A stretch of 64,000 nt of DNA from Salinisphaera sp049568105. GTDB taxonomy: Bacteria; Pseudomonadota; Gammaproteobacteria; Nevskiales; Salinisphaeraceae. Every line of letters starts with the position of its first letter. Position 1 is the first letter of the stretch. Shown here one piece after another: positions 9,025 to 17,540 of the stretch. Position numbers and translations under genes: made by a program. Location: NCBI RefSeq assembly GCF_049568105.1, contig NZ_CP145335.1, positions 3,162,001 through 3,226,000 of the forward strand. Reading direction: 5' to 3'. Below the pieces are notes generated by a model. It had not been told where the DNA came from, searched no databases, and saw only the letters and a program-made list of their open reading frames with translations.

Positions 9025-9474
9025 CTAGTAGACGAGCCAGCTGCCGATCGGCAGCGCGATGCCCAGCGCCCAGGCAAACAAGGCATAGCTCGACGCCGTC
9101 AGCGCCACGCCGGTTATGCCGGCCTTGATCCAGGTCGCGCCAAAAATCCGGGCCAGAATGGTCATGGCAGCGACCGTGCTGATCAGGTAGCCAATTCGAG
9201 TAAACAACACGCCGTAGGCGACCAATACGATCAGTACGCCGAGCAGCTGCAGGCCGACCCGACCGCCGGGCAGCCCTGTGCCGGATGCTGGCCGGGCGAT
9301 GAGACTCAGCGCCATTACCCCCAGCGCCAACGACAAAATCATCGGAAACGCTTTGGGCCCAAGCGGGTCGTAGGCAAACGGCACGTGCATGGCAAGCGCC
9401 ACCCCAAAGAAGCCGATCGCCAGCGCCAACAACACGGCGCCGAAGATGCGATCGTTGCGTGTGTTATTGCTCAT
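9025..9474 (-). CDS. tctB: Tripartite tricarboxylate transporter small membrane subunit
   Basis: 149 residues with four predicted transmembrane helices (about 10-30, 42-60, 75-95, 110-140), the typical layout of TctB. The PLGPKAFPMILSLAL stretch near residue 37 is conserved in the family. Its start overlaps the end of tctC by 11 bases and it is 10 bases from tctA, giving an operon in the order tctC-tctB-tctA. Confidence 0.9.
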   Translation of the reverse strand: MSNNTRNDRIFGAVLLALAIGFFGVALAMHVPFAYDPLGPKAFPMILSLALGVMALSLIARPASGTGLPGGRVGLQLLGVLIVLVAYGVLFTRIGYLISTVAAMTILARIFGATWIKAGITGVALTASSYALFAWALGIALPIGSWLVY

Positions 9475-10468
9475 GGCCCAACCCTACGTCGTTGGCGAGC
9501 TGCCTGAACTCGGCCACTTGATGATTGACATAGCGATCAAATTCGCGGCCGAAGCGGGCCTCGGGGAACAACCCCTGCTTGCGGCGCCGGGTCTTGAACT
9601 GCTCGCTGGCCACGAGCGTCTTGAGCTTATGCACCCAGCGCTCGTAGTCCGCATCTGATACGTTCGGCCCCATATAGAAACCGCGCCAAGTGGGCCATTC
9701 GATGTCGTAGCCCTGTTCTTTGGCAGTCGGAATATCGGCGTATTCTCGGCCCAAACGATGATCGGCCAAGACAGCGAGCACCCGAACCCGACCGGATCCC
9801 AGATGGCCCGCCATCTCCGAGGCATCACCGGTAAAAACATCCAAGTGGTGGCCGAGCAGCGCGCCCAGGGCCTCGCCACCGCCTTCGTAGGACACGAATC
9901 GCAAGTTTTTCGGTGCCACACCGGCGGCCTGGGCCACCAGCGCGACCTTCATCCAATCCTGACTGCCGATCGAGCCACCGGCGCCGAACACGATCGAACC
10001 TGGGTCGTGCTTGAGCGCGGCCACCAGCTCAGACAGATCGTGGTACGGCGAATCGGCCGGTACGACGACCACACCATAGTCGGTCGCGAATGCACCCAGC
10101 CAACGCACGGTATCGACGCCATAGTGGCCGAACTTGCCGAGCGCCAGGTTCATCGCGGCGCCGCTGCTCGCAGCAACCACCAGATCCGGATCTCGATCAC
10201 GGGTCGCATTGACTTGGTTGTAGGCCACAGCGCCGATCCCGCCCGGCATGTAGCTCACGATCATGGGCTGGCCGATCAGGTCGGCATGTTGCAGCCCATT
10301 GGCCAGCAGTCGACAGGTCAGGTCATAGCCACCGCCCGGCTTGGCCGGCGCAATACATTCGGGGTTCGATCCGGCCTGCTGTTTCTGACAACCCGTACTC
10401 AAGGCCGCCCAAACCAGCAGACACAGCAACAATAACGGGCAATGCCCGCGACATAGGCGAGTCTTCAT
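9464..10468 (-). CDS. tctC: TctC-type extracytoplasmic solute-binding protein
   Basis: 334 residues; the periplasmic receptor of the TTT system. The mature protein starts with the family motif ECIAPAKPGGGYDLTCRLL, followed by the substrate-loop region YMPGGIGAVAYNQV. The N-terminal leader (about 26 residues) ends in LSTGC, so the first mature residue could be Cys27 of a lipoprotein; the lipobox is imperfect (Ser at -3) and ordinary type-I cleavage is also possible. Lies divergent to tctD with a 166-base shared regulatory region. The ligand is not predictable. Confidence 0.9.
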   Translation of the reverse strand: MKTRLCRGHCPLLLLCLLVWAALSTGCQKQQAGSNPECIAPAKPGGGYDLTCRLLANGLQHADLIGQPMIVSYMPGGIGAVAYNQVNATRDRDPDLVVAASSGAAMNLALGKFGHYGVDTVRWLGAFATDYGVVVVPADSPYHDLSELVAALKHDPGSIVFGAGGSIGSQDWMKVALVAQAAGVAPKNLRFVSYEGGGEALGALLGHHLDVFTGDASEMAGHLGSGRVRVLAVLADHRLGREYADIPTAKEQGYDIEWPTWRGFYMGPNVSDADYERWVHKLKTLVASEQFKTRRRKQGLFPEARFGREFDRYVNHQVAEFRQLANDVGLGHEQ

Positions 10469-10585
10469 CTTCTCCTCATCGATGCGACGGTCGGGTCACC
10501 GCGGCTGAGCGCCAGACCGGTTGTTTCAAGGCAACGCCATAGAGCACTCGGCGTTTGCAGCACGCATCCATGCTAGGCTCGCGAC

Positions 10586-10618
10586 CTGTCATGAACCTGT
10601 CATCGAGCGTGTTTATCC
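10586..10618 (+). promoter_or_regulatory. Near-consensus Pho box and -10 before tctD
   Basis: Two identical CTGTCAT heptamers at 10586-10592 and 10597-10603, 11 bp apart start to start with a 4-bp spacer: the layout of the PhoB box. Nine bases later TTATCC (10613-10618) could be the -10 element, which places the direct repeat where a -35 box would be, as in PhoB-activated promoters. tctD starts at 10635. TctD is itself of the OmpR/PhoB family, so autoregulation through the same repeat is the alternative reading. Confidence 0.65.
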
Positions 10619-10634
10619 CATCGACTTTAGTGGC

Positions 10635-11303
10635 ATGCGGCTGCTGCTGATCGAGGACGATCGGCTGATCGCCGAAGCCATCGGCGCTCGCCTCGATGCC
10701 CTGGGACACACGCTCGACATCGCAACTCGGCGCACCGAAGCGATCGATGCCCGCAGCCACGACGATTTCGATCTAATCCTGCTCGACCTCGGCCTGCCGG
10801 ATGGCGATGGGTTGGCCTTACTGGAAGGCTGGCGAGCCGTCGATGATGTGACGCCGGTGTTGATCCTCACCGCCCGCGACACGCTTGACGACCGCGTTCG
10901 CGGCTTGGATCTCGGCGCCGACGACTATCTCGCCAAACCGTTCGCAATGGCCGAACTCGAAGCACGCGTACGGGCTCTGCTGCGTCGAGCTCGCCAGCGC
11001 ACCGATAATCGTCTATCGCTGGGCGCGGTCAGCCTCGACTCGACCACCGGCACCGCCTGGCTCGGCGAGACTCTTTTGGATCTTCCACGACGCGAGCTGC
11101 GATTGCTCGAGGCATTGCTGGCCGGCGCCGAACGCACGGTGACCCGCGAGCTCCTGGAACAACGGCTGTTTGGCTTCGATGAAGTCGGCTCGAACGCGCT
11201 CGAGGTCTATGTCAGCCGACTCCGCAAACGTCTGCAGGGCTCCGGCGTCGCTATTCGCACATTACGCGGGCTGGGTTACCGCCTGGAACCCGAGCGAACA
11301 TGA
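10635..11303 (+). CDS. tctD: OmpR-family response regulator TctD
   Basis: 222 residues. Receiver domain 1-120 with acidic pocket E8/D9/D10 (LLLIEDD), phospho-acceptor D51 (LILLDLGLPDG), and lysine in DDYLAKPF; C-terminal winged-helix DNA-binding domain about 125-220 ending in VYVSRLRKRL..RGLGYRLE. The start MRLLLIEDD at 10635 is chosen because upstream in-frame residues would translate the promoter region. It overlaps tctE by ATGA. Expected to control the divergent tctCBA operon; a direct repeat typical of this family lies just upstream. Confidence 0.92.
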   Translation: MRLLLIEDDRLIAEAIGARLDALGHTLDIATRRTEAIDARSHDDFDLILLDLGLPDGDGLALLEGWRAVDDVTPVLILTARDTLDDRVRGLDLGADDYLAKPFAMAELEARVRALLRRARQRTDNRLSLGAVSLDSTTGTAWLGETLLDLPRRELRLLEALLAGAERTVTRELLEQRLFGFDEVGSNALEVYVSRLRKRLQGSGVAIRTLRGLGYRLEPERT

Positions 11304-12706
11304 TCGAGATCAGTCGTAGCCTGCGAGCACGGTTGGCGCTGTGGCTGGCCGCGGGTGCAGCGCTACTGGGCACGGTCCTGTTGATCGATGCATGGCTGGA
11401 TGCACGCACCGAGGCCCGGCGTGCCTACGATGCCCAGCTCGACGATGCTGCATTGGCGATCGCCGACGGCATTCGCTGGAGCCAGGGTCAGGCGACGGTT
11501 TCCATCTCGGCCGCGGCGCTACGGATGCTCTCCACCGATCAACAAGAACGGGTGTTTTACGCGGTATTCAACCGGCGCGGCCAGCAGCTGGCGGCCAATC
11601 TCGACCTATCGATTCCAAACGCTTGGCGCAACCATCTCGATGCCGAAGGGGCCTGGCACGACCTATATTACGACGACACCGACTGGCGTATTCATGGCCG
11701 CGTCTTCGACCTGGCCGGCTGGGGCCGCCAGCAAGCCAATCTACAGATATGGGTCGGCCATACCACGGCAGGTCGTGATGCCCTGGCGCGTTCGGTCTTC
11801 TGGCCAGCGCTAATACGGTTTTGCGTATTAATCGCAGCAGCCGCGGCATTAGGCGTGCTTGCTATCGCCAGCGCGCTCGCGCCGCTGGCCCGGTTGCGCG
11901 AGCGGCTGCGCGAGCGCGCACCGGACGACTTGTCGCCGCTGTCGGTTGTCGTGCCTCGCGAACTGGGCGAGTTCGTACATACCCTGGATGGACAACTCGC
12001 CGGCCAGCGCGCGGCGCGGACCGCGTTGTTACGCCTGACTGCCGATGCGAGCCATCAGCTGCGCACCCCACTCGCAGGGCTGCGGGCCAGCGCCGAAACG
12101 GCATTGGCCGAAACCGATCCAGTTGCCTGGCGCCAGGCCCTGGAACGCATCTGTTGCGCCGCCGGGCGCACCAGCCACCTTGCCGATCAGCTTTTGCATA
12201 TCGCTCGACTGGATCGAACAGTCGGCATGCCGCAACAGCAGCTGGATCTCGACACCTTGGCTGCTGAAGCTACCCTCGACTGGGTCGATCGCGAATCGGC
12301 CAGTGATCACGATCTGGGCTTCGAAACCGATGGAAACGACGCGCCCATCCGCGGCACCCCCTGGGCGCTGCGGGCATTGATCGACAATCTCATCGATAAC
12401 GCGCTGCGCTATACCCCGGCCGGCAGCACCGTCACAGTGGCCGTGGTCCGGGCCGGGGCCGGCATGCGTCTGAGCGTGACGGATAATGGGCCCGGCGTCA
12501 CAGAAGCCGAGCTTGCCACTTTGCATCAGGCCTTCGACCGGGGCCGACGCCATGACGATAGCGGCTCCGGCCTCGGCTTGGCGATCATGGCAACCGTAGC
12601 CCAACAGCACTCGGCACACTGGCAGATCTGCAATGGCGCGCCGAACGGGCTATGCGTGGTCGTGACGTTCCCGATCGCCGAACCGGATTCGGGCCACCAT
12701 GCATAA
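11300..12706 (+). CDS. tctE: TctE-type sensor histidine kinase
   Basis: 468 residues. Transmembrane helices at about 12-30 and 168-190 enclose a periplasmic sensor domain of the TctE N-terminal family. The dimerisation/phospho-acceptor motif SHQLRTPLAGLRA contains H252; the ATPase domain has the N-box DNLIDNALRY, G1 DNGPGV and G2 GSGLGLAI. Overlaps tctD by four bases and the next gene by eight, so regulator, kinase and binding protein are one translational unit. Confidence 0.92.
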   Translation: MIEISRSLRARLALWLAAGAALLGTVLLIDAWLDARTEARRAYDAQLDDAALAIADGIRWSQGQATVSISAAALRMLSTDQQERVFYAVFNRRGQQLAANLDLSIPNAWRNHLDAEGAWHDLYYDDTDWRIHGRVFDLAGWGRQQANLQIWVGHTTAGRDALARSVFWPALIRFCVLIAAAAALGVLAIASALAPLARLRERLRERAPDDLSPLSVVVPRELGEFVHTLDGQLAGQRAARTALLRLTADASHQLRTPLAGLRASAETALAETDPVAWRQALERICCAAGRTSHLADQLLHIARLDRTVGMPQQQLDLDTLAAEATLDWVDRESASDHDLGFETDGNDAPIRGTPWALRALIDNLIDNALRYTPAGSTVTVAVVRAGAGMRLSVTDNGPGVTEAELATLHQAFDRGRRHDDSGSGLGLAIMATVAQQHSAHWQICNGAPNGLCVVVTFPIAEPDSGHHA

Positions 12707-13760
12707 AATGATCGTCGCGCTGGCTTTGATTCTAGGCCTGGTCAGCGTCGGCCGAGGCGAGCCGCTAGTGATTGCCGCTGCACTCGACCGCGGCGCGATC
12801 CAGCCGTTGCTCGACCGGTTTGCTGCCCATCATCCTGATATCGAACTGCACTACCAGGACCTGTCGACCCCCCAAGTCAATCGCCGGGTACGAAATGAAG
12901 ACGCGCCACCGGACGTCGTCATCAGTTCCGCGATGCCGGCTCAGATGCGTCTGGTCAACGCCGGGTATGCCGCCCGCCTCGACAGCTCAGCCTCCCGCGA
13001 CTGGCCAGCCAGTGCAAAATGGCGCAACAGCGTCTTCGGTTTTTCGTTTGAACCCGTGGTCTTTGCCTATCGCAGCGACCGGCTGACTACCGAAACCGTT
13101 CCGACCAGCCACGACGCGCTGTTTCGCCTGCTCAATTCGCAAGCCTTGGCACTGGCTGGTCGCATCGCGCTCTACGACCCGGGGCAAAGCGAAATCGGCT
13201 ATGCGCTATATCAGGCAGATGCCGGCTACACAGCCCGCTTTTGGCAACTGATCGCAAGCCTAGGTCGAGCCGGTGCCGCGCCTATGGCTAATACCCGAGC
13301 CATGCTCGCGGGATTATCCTCGGGCCGCTTCGATTTCGCCTATAACCTGATCGGTTCCTATGCCCGGCAATGGGCGGCCACCCATCCCCATATCCGTGTC
13401 GTCGTACCCACGGACTATGCACTCGTACTTCGCCGTCTGGTGTTCGTCCATGCGCGCGCGCCGGATCCAAATGCCGCGCAGATCTTCGTCGACTACTTGC
13501 TGAGTCCCGCCGGACAACGGGTGCTCACCACGCATACGCCGCTCGACGGGTTGCCTCGCGCCGGCTCGAAACCGGCGGACGGTAATTTTTACCCTATTCC
13601 GATCGACGCAGGACTCATGGCAGCCGCCGATCCGGGCCGTCGTCAACGCTTCCTTGAGCGCTGGCGTCACGAATTCGACAGCGCTGCGCGCAATCGAGGC
13701 CGCCGTTCGACAACAGAGGCCGACAACCGGCCCATGCCATCGGCGCCGAAGCCTCGATGA
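12699..13760 (+). CDS. Periplasmic substrate-binding protein of AfuA/Fe3+-type family, tctE-coupled
   Basis: 353 residues; cleavable signal peptide (about 1-20, MIVALALILGLVSVGRG) then a type-II periplasmic binding fold (LVIAAALDRGAIQPLLDRF ... PDVVISS ... LIGSYARQ ... VDYLLSPAGQRVL). No permease or ATPase genes accompany it; instead it overlaps the 3' end of tctE by eight bases. This suggests a binding protein that reports ligand to TctE rather than a transporter subunit, a role known for other kinase-linked binding proteins; that is inference. The C-terminal 35 residues are basic, disordered-looking and outside the fold. Confidence 0.8.
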   Translation: MHKMIVALALILGLVSVGRGEPLVIAAALDRGAIQPLLDRFAAHHPDIELHYQDLSTPQVNRRVRNEDAPPDVVISSAMPAQMRLVNAGYAARLDSSASRDWPASAKWRNSVFGFSFEPVVFAYRSDRLTTETVPTSHDALFRLLNSQALALAGRIALYDPGQSEIGYALYQADAGYTARFWQLIASLGRAGAAPMANTRAMLAGLSSGRFDFAYNLIGSYARQWAATHPHIRVVVPTDYALVLRRLVFVHARAPDPNAAQIFVDYLLSPAGQRVLTTHTPLDGLPRAGSKPADGNFYPIPIDAGLMAAADPGRRQRFLERWRHEFDSAARNRGRRSTTEADNRPMPSAPKPR

Positions 13761-13776
13761 GCCTTACTTCGGCATG

Positions 13777-15495
13777 TCAAGGGATACGCAGATAGCGCCG
13801 AAACACGGCCGTGCTCGATGTCCGCGGATCGACCTGTTCGATCACCCGCCCCGCTTCGACGACCGCGATTTCGTCGACATAGCGCAGCACCGAGGGCCGA
13901 TGCGTGATGACGAGCGTGGTCGTGCGCGCCATCAACGGCGCCAGCGTGGTCAGCACTTCGGCTTCGGAGGCCGGGTCGAGCCCTTCGGTCGGTTCGTCGA
14001 GAATCAGAATCGGGGCCTTCTTGAGCACGGCCCGGGCGATGGCCAGCCGGCGGGCCTCACCGCCGGACAGCATCACACCGGTCTCACCAACGAACGTATC
14101 GAGCCCGCGTGGCATACCGACAACGCGCTCGGCCAGCCCCGCCTGAGCCAACGCAGCATACAGCTGGTCGTCGTCGGCCTGCCGATCGGCGATGCGCAGA
14201 TTATCGGCAATGGTGGCGTTGAACAGATGCGTGTGTTGGGCGACTACTGCACACCATTGCCGCAGCGTGGCGGCCGTATAGCGCTCGACCGGCACGCCGC
14301 CGATCTCGATCGCACCAGCCTGATAAGGCCAGAAGCGCAGCAGCAGATTCACGATGCTCGTCTTGCCCGCCCCGCTTGGGCCAACCAGACCAAGCGCGCG
14401 GCCAGGCGACAGCGTCAAGCTCGTGCCGGCTAACGCCCAGGGCGCGGCGTCGTCGTAACGAAAATACACATCGCGTAGAGCGATATCGAAAGTCGCCGGC
14501 GGGGCTGGTTCCATCGCCGGATCGACAACAGCCGGCTCGGCGTCGATGACTTCGAACACCCGCTGCGCTGCGGCCTTGGTCTCGCCCAATGCACGCAGCG
14601 CAGCGGGCAGCGGGGCCACGGCTTCGAAACTGGCCATGACCAGAAAAACCAGCATCGCCAGTACCGGACCATCGATCACGCCACTACCGACCAGCGGCAC
14701 CGCACAGATCAGCGCACCCCAGAGCGTCAGCCGCGACACGCTGGCCGATGCGGCATTGATCACGGCATCGCGCCAGGCATCGCGGCGCTGGGCACGGATT
14801 AACCCGGCCGATAGTCTCTGCATCCGCGCGGCCTGTCGGGCCGTGGCCTGGCAGGCCCAGAGCTCCCCCAGACCGCGCAGGCTGTCGGTCGCCGTGGCCC
14901 GCAGATCCGCCAGCCCCTGACGCCGCTCGGCCCCAGTACCAAGGCTCAGCCGATACGCCAACCCGGGCAGCAATACCCCCGCAGCGACCAGGCCCAGCAC
15001 GTTGACCAGGGCCACCGCCGGGCTGAACCAGGCAGCAAAACCATTAACCAGGACCACGCTCAAGCCCGCGGCGACCACCGGCGCGATCACGCGCAGATAA
15101 AAGTTGTCGAGGGTGTCGATATCGGCGCGCATGCGACTCAGCAGGTCGCCGCCGCGAAATCGCTGTAGACCGGCCGGCGCGAGCGGCTCGAGCCGCGCAT
15201 AAAACTCTACCCGCAGCGTGCTCAACAGCCGCAGCGTGGCATCATGGGTGATCAGACGTTCCAGATAACGGCCGGCTGTGCGGATGATCGCCAGCCCACG
15301 GATGCCGGCAGCCGGCGCGAAATAGTTGATGCTGCCAAGGCCGAGCCCGGCCAATGCCATGCCGGTAATAAACCAGCCGGCCAGCGCCATTAATGCGACG
15401 TTGGCCACCACCACGAGCGTTGCCAGGCCCACGCCGAGCACGAGCAGCCCGCGATAAGGCCACAGCAAGCCGAACAACCGCCGCCACTCGTTCAT
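13777..15495 (-). CDS. cydC: Heterodimeric ABC exporter subunit CydC
   Basis: 572 residues: six transmembrane helices (about 10-310) followed by an ATPase domain with Walker A GPSGAGKTS near 362, signature LSGGEARR near 480 and Walker B PILILDEPTEGLD. CydDC moves glutathione/cysteine (and affects haem) across the inner membrane and is needed to assemble bd oxidases. Start ATG at 15495 overlaps the cydD stop by four bases; an upstream in-frame extension would run into cydD. It is the last gene of the cyd group. Confidence 0.92.
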   Translation of the reverse strand: MNEWRRLFGLLWPYRGLLVLGVGLATLVVVANVALMALAGWFITGMALAGLGLGSINYFAPAAGIRGLAIIRTAGRYLERLITHDATLRLLSTLRVEFYARLEPLAPAGLQRFRGGDLLSRMRADIDTLDNFYLRVIAPVVAAGLSVVLVNGFAAWFSPAVALVNVLGLVAAGVLLPGLAYRLSLGTGAERRQGLADLRATATDSLRGLGELWACQATARQAARMQRLSAGLIRAQRRDAWRDAVINAASASVSRLTLWGALICAVPLVGSGVIDGPVLAMLVFLVMASFEAVAPLPAALRALGETKAAAQRVFEVIDAEPAVVDPAMEPAPPATFDIALRDVYFRYDDAAPWALAGTSLTLSPGRALGLVGPSGAGKTSIVNLLLRFWPYQAGAIEIGGVPVERYTAATLRQWCAVVAQHTHLFNATIADNLRIADRQADDDQLYAALAQAGLAERVVGMPRGLDTFVGETGVMLSGGEARRLAIARAVLKKAPILILDEPTEGLDPASEAEVLTTLAPLMARTTTLVITHRPSVLRYVDEIAVVEAGRVIEQVDPRTSSTAVFRRYLRIP

Positions 15496-17282
15496 AAGCC
15501 CGACTCGAACGCATGGTCGGCACGATATAGCGACCATAGCCGGGCATAAGCACCGTCGGCAGCCATCAACGTCTCGTGATCGCCGCGCTCGACCACCCGG
15601 CCGGCCTCCAGCAGCAGGATTTCGTGGGCACGGCGCACGGTATCCAGACGATGCGCGATCGTGAGCACCAGACGATCGGCCGCCAACCGATCGACGGCCT
15701 CGGTGATCCGGGCCTCGCTGGCTGGATCGAGCGCCGCGCTCGGCTCGTCCAGCACCACTAAATCGGCGTCCTTGAGAAACGCCCGCGCGAGCGCGATGCG
15801 CTGGCGCTGACCGCCCGACAGCCCCTGGCCATGATCGCCCACCGCGGTCTCATAACCGGCCGGCAATGCACGGATGAACTCATCGGCATTGGCCAGACGC
15901 GCTGCCCGGCGCAGGGCAGCGTCATCGGCCGCCGGCCAGGCCAGCCGAATATTGTCGGCGATGCTGCCGTGGAATAGCGTCGGCGTCTGTGGCACCCAGG
16001 CCACCCGTTGCAGCCAGTCCGCGGGCGCGACATCGGCCAGATCCAGGCCGTCGATGTCGATCGTTCCTGCCCCAGGGGACATGAAACCCAACAGCAGGTA
16101 CGACAGCGTGGTCTTGCCTGCTCCACTCGGCCCGACCAGAGCGACCGGGCGACCGCGTTCGAGGCATAGATCAACGCCTTCGAGTACGCGGGTGTCACCG
16201 TAGGCAAAGGATACCCCATGGCAGACCAGCCGCTGCGGCCGCGCGATGTAAGGCACCCGCGGCTGGGCATCGGCGGGACTGGCCGGCGCCTGCGCACTCA
16301 GCTCGATCAGGCCTTCGGCCGCACCGATCGTTTCCATGCGGGCATGGTACTGGGCGCCGGTATCACGCAGCGGCCGATAGAACTCGGGCGCGAGCAATAG
16401 CACGAACAAGCCAGGCCAGAACGCCATCTCGCCGTAGTACAGCCGAAACCCAATATAGACCGCCACCATGGCGATCCCGAGGGTGGTCAGAAATTCGAGC
16501 ACCAGTGACGACACGAAAGCCAGCCGCAACACGGCCAGGGTGTCGCGGCGATACCCTTCGGCCATGGCGGCCACTGCATCGAGTTCACGCCGACTGGCGC
16601 CGAACAGCTTGAGCGTAGTCACGCCTTCGATGGCATCGAAGAAATGCGCGCTCATCCGGGCCAGGCGTCGCCACTGGCGCTGGTTGAGCGATTCGGTGCC
16701 CTTGCCGATCAGCACCATGAAAAACGGTACTAGGGGCGCTGTGATCAACAAGATCAGCCCTGACACCCAATCGTTGGGAAAGATCACCAGTAATAAAACG
16801 ATCGGTAGCATCGCTGCCAGCAGCATCTGCGGCAGGTAATCGCGGTAATAGCGGTCCATGGCTTCGACCGCGTCTGCCAGCAGATGCGCGGTTGTGCCCG
16901 CGCGCTGATCTCGGGCCGTGGCCGGTCCGGCTGCTAGCAGCCGCCCGAACAGCTCATCACGCAGGCGATGTTTGATACGCGCTGCGTTTTCGAAGGCCAG
17001 CCCCTCTTTTAAAATCGACGCCACCGCGCGCCCGGCAAACGCCGCCAACAGCCAAACCAACCAAGACGTGACGCCGGCCAAGCCCTGGCCGTCGATTGCC
17101 ACCGCATTCACGATCAAGGCCAGCAGCCACGCTTGGGCGATCATCAACGGCGCATCCAGGGCGCCGGCAACGAACGTGGCGACCAGCATGGCGCGCTCGC
17201 CGGCCAGCCGTTGGCGCAGCCAGGCTTCGATGGTGCCGCGCTGTCGGCCGGTGCTGCTCGATCGACGGGTCTGCTCAGTCAT
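15492..17282 (-). CDS. cydD: Heterodimeric ABC exporter subunit CydD
   Basis: 596 residues; membrane domain (about 30-330) and ATPase domain with Walker A GPSGAGKTT near 383, signature LSGGQRQR and Walker B LVVLDEPSAALD. The short MTEQTRRSSSTGRQRG leader is hydrophilic. It is preceded by the cytochrome bd subunit genes and a small membrane gene on the same strand, so oxidase and its assembly exporter are probably expressed together. Confidence 0.92.
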   Translation of the reverse strand: MTEQTRRSSSTGRQRGTIEAWLRQRLAGERAMLVATFVAGALDAPLMIAQAWLLALIVNAVAIDGQGLAGVTSWLVWLLAAFAGRAVASILKEGLAFENAARIKHRLRDELFGRLLAAGPATARDQRAGTTAHLLADAVEAMDRYYRDYLPQMLLAAMLPIVLLLVIFPNDWVSGLILLITAPLVPFFMVLIGKGTESLNQRQWRRLARMSAHFFDAIEGVTTLKLFGASRRELDAVAAMAEGYRRDTLAVLRLAFVSSLVLEFLTTLGIAMVAVYIGFRLYYGEMAFWPGLFVLLLAPEFYRPLRDTGAQYHARMETIGAAEGLIELSAQAPASPADAQPRVPYIARPQRLVCHGVSFAYGDTRVLEGVDLCLERGRPVALVGPSGAGKTTLSYLLLGFMSPGAGTIDIDGLDLADVAPADWLQRVAWVPQTPTLFHGSIADNIRLAWPAADDAALRRAARLANADEFIRALPAGYETAVGDHGQGLSGGQRQRIALARAFLKDADLVVLDEPSAALDPASEARITEAVDRLAADRLVLTIAHRLDTVRRAHEILLLEAGRVVERGDHETLMAADGAYARLWSLYRADHAFESGL

Positions 17283-17310
17283 GGCGTTCGCGATCGACCG
17301 TCTTGTGCAA

Positions 17311-17514
17311 TCAGCCCGGCGGCTCGCCCGGCTGGCGTATCAGCCGGGCCAGACCAACGATCAGCCCCAGCCCGAAGACGAACACGACGGCTGCCATCCA
17401 CCACAGCCCGCGGTCCATGCCGCCGAAAAAACGCGCAATCATGACCAGCCCGAGCAACGGCGGCCCGAGCAAGGCCGCGGCCAGGCCCAGGGTCGGCCAG
17501 TGCCGCCGTCGCAC
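17311..17514 (-). CDS. Small two-helix membrane protein in cyd cluster
   Basis: A 67-residue open frame starting at GTG 17514, in the 258-base space between cydB and cydD. It has two hydrophobic segments (WPTLGLAAALLGPPLLGLV and WWMAAVVFVFGLGLIVGLA) separated by ARFFGGMDRGL, and a basic N-terminus. An in-frame TTG at 17544, overlapping the cydB stop as TTGA, would make it 77 residues and translationally coupled. I do not recognise it: it is longer than CydX and unlike YbgE. Position suggests an accessory role in bd-oxidase assembly or stability. Confidence 0.6.
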   Translation of the reverse strand: MRRRHWPTLGLAAALLGPPLLGLVMIARFFGGMDRGLWWMAAVVFVFGLGLIVGLARLIRQPGEPPG

Positions 17515-17540
17515 CGTCTCGGATCGATGCCGCCGCGGCT

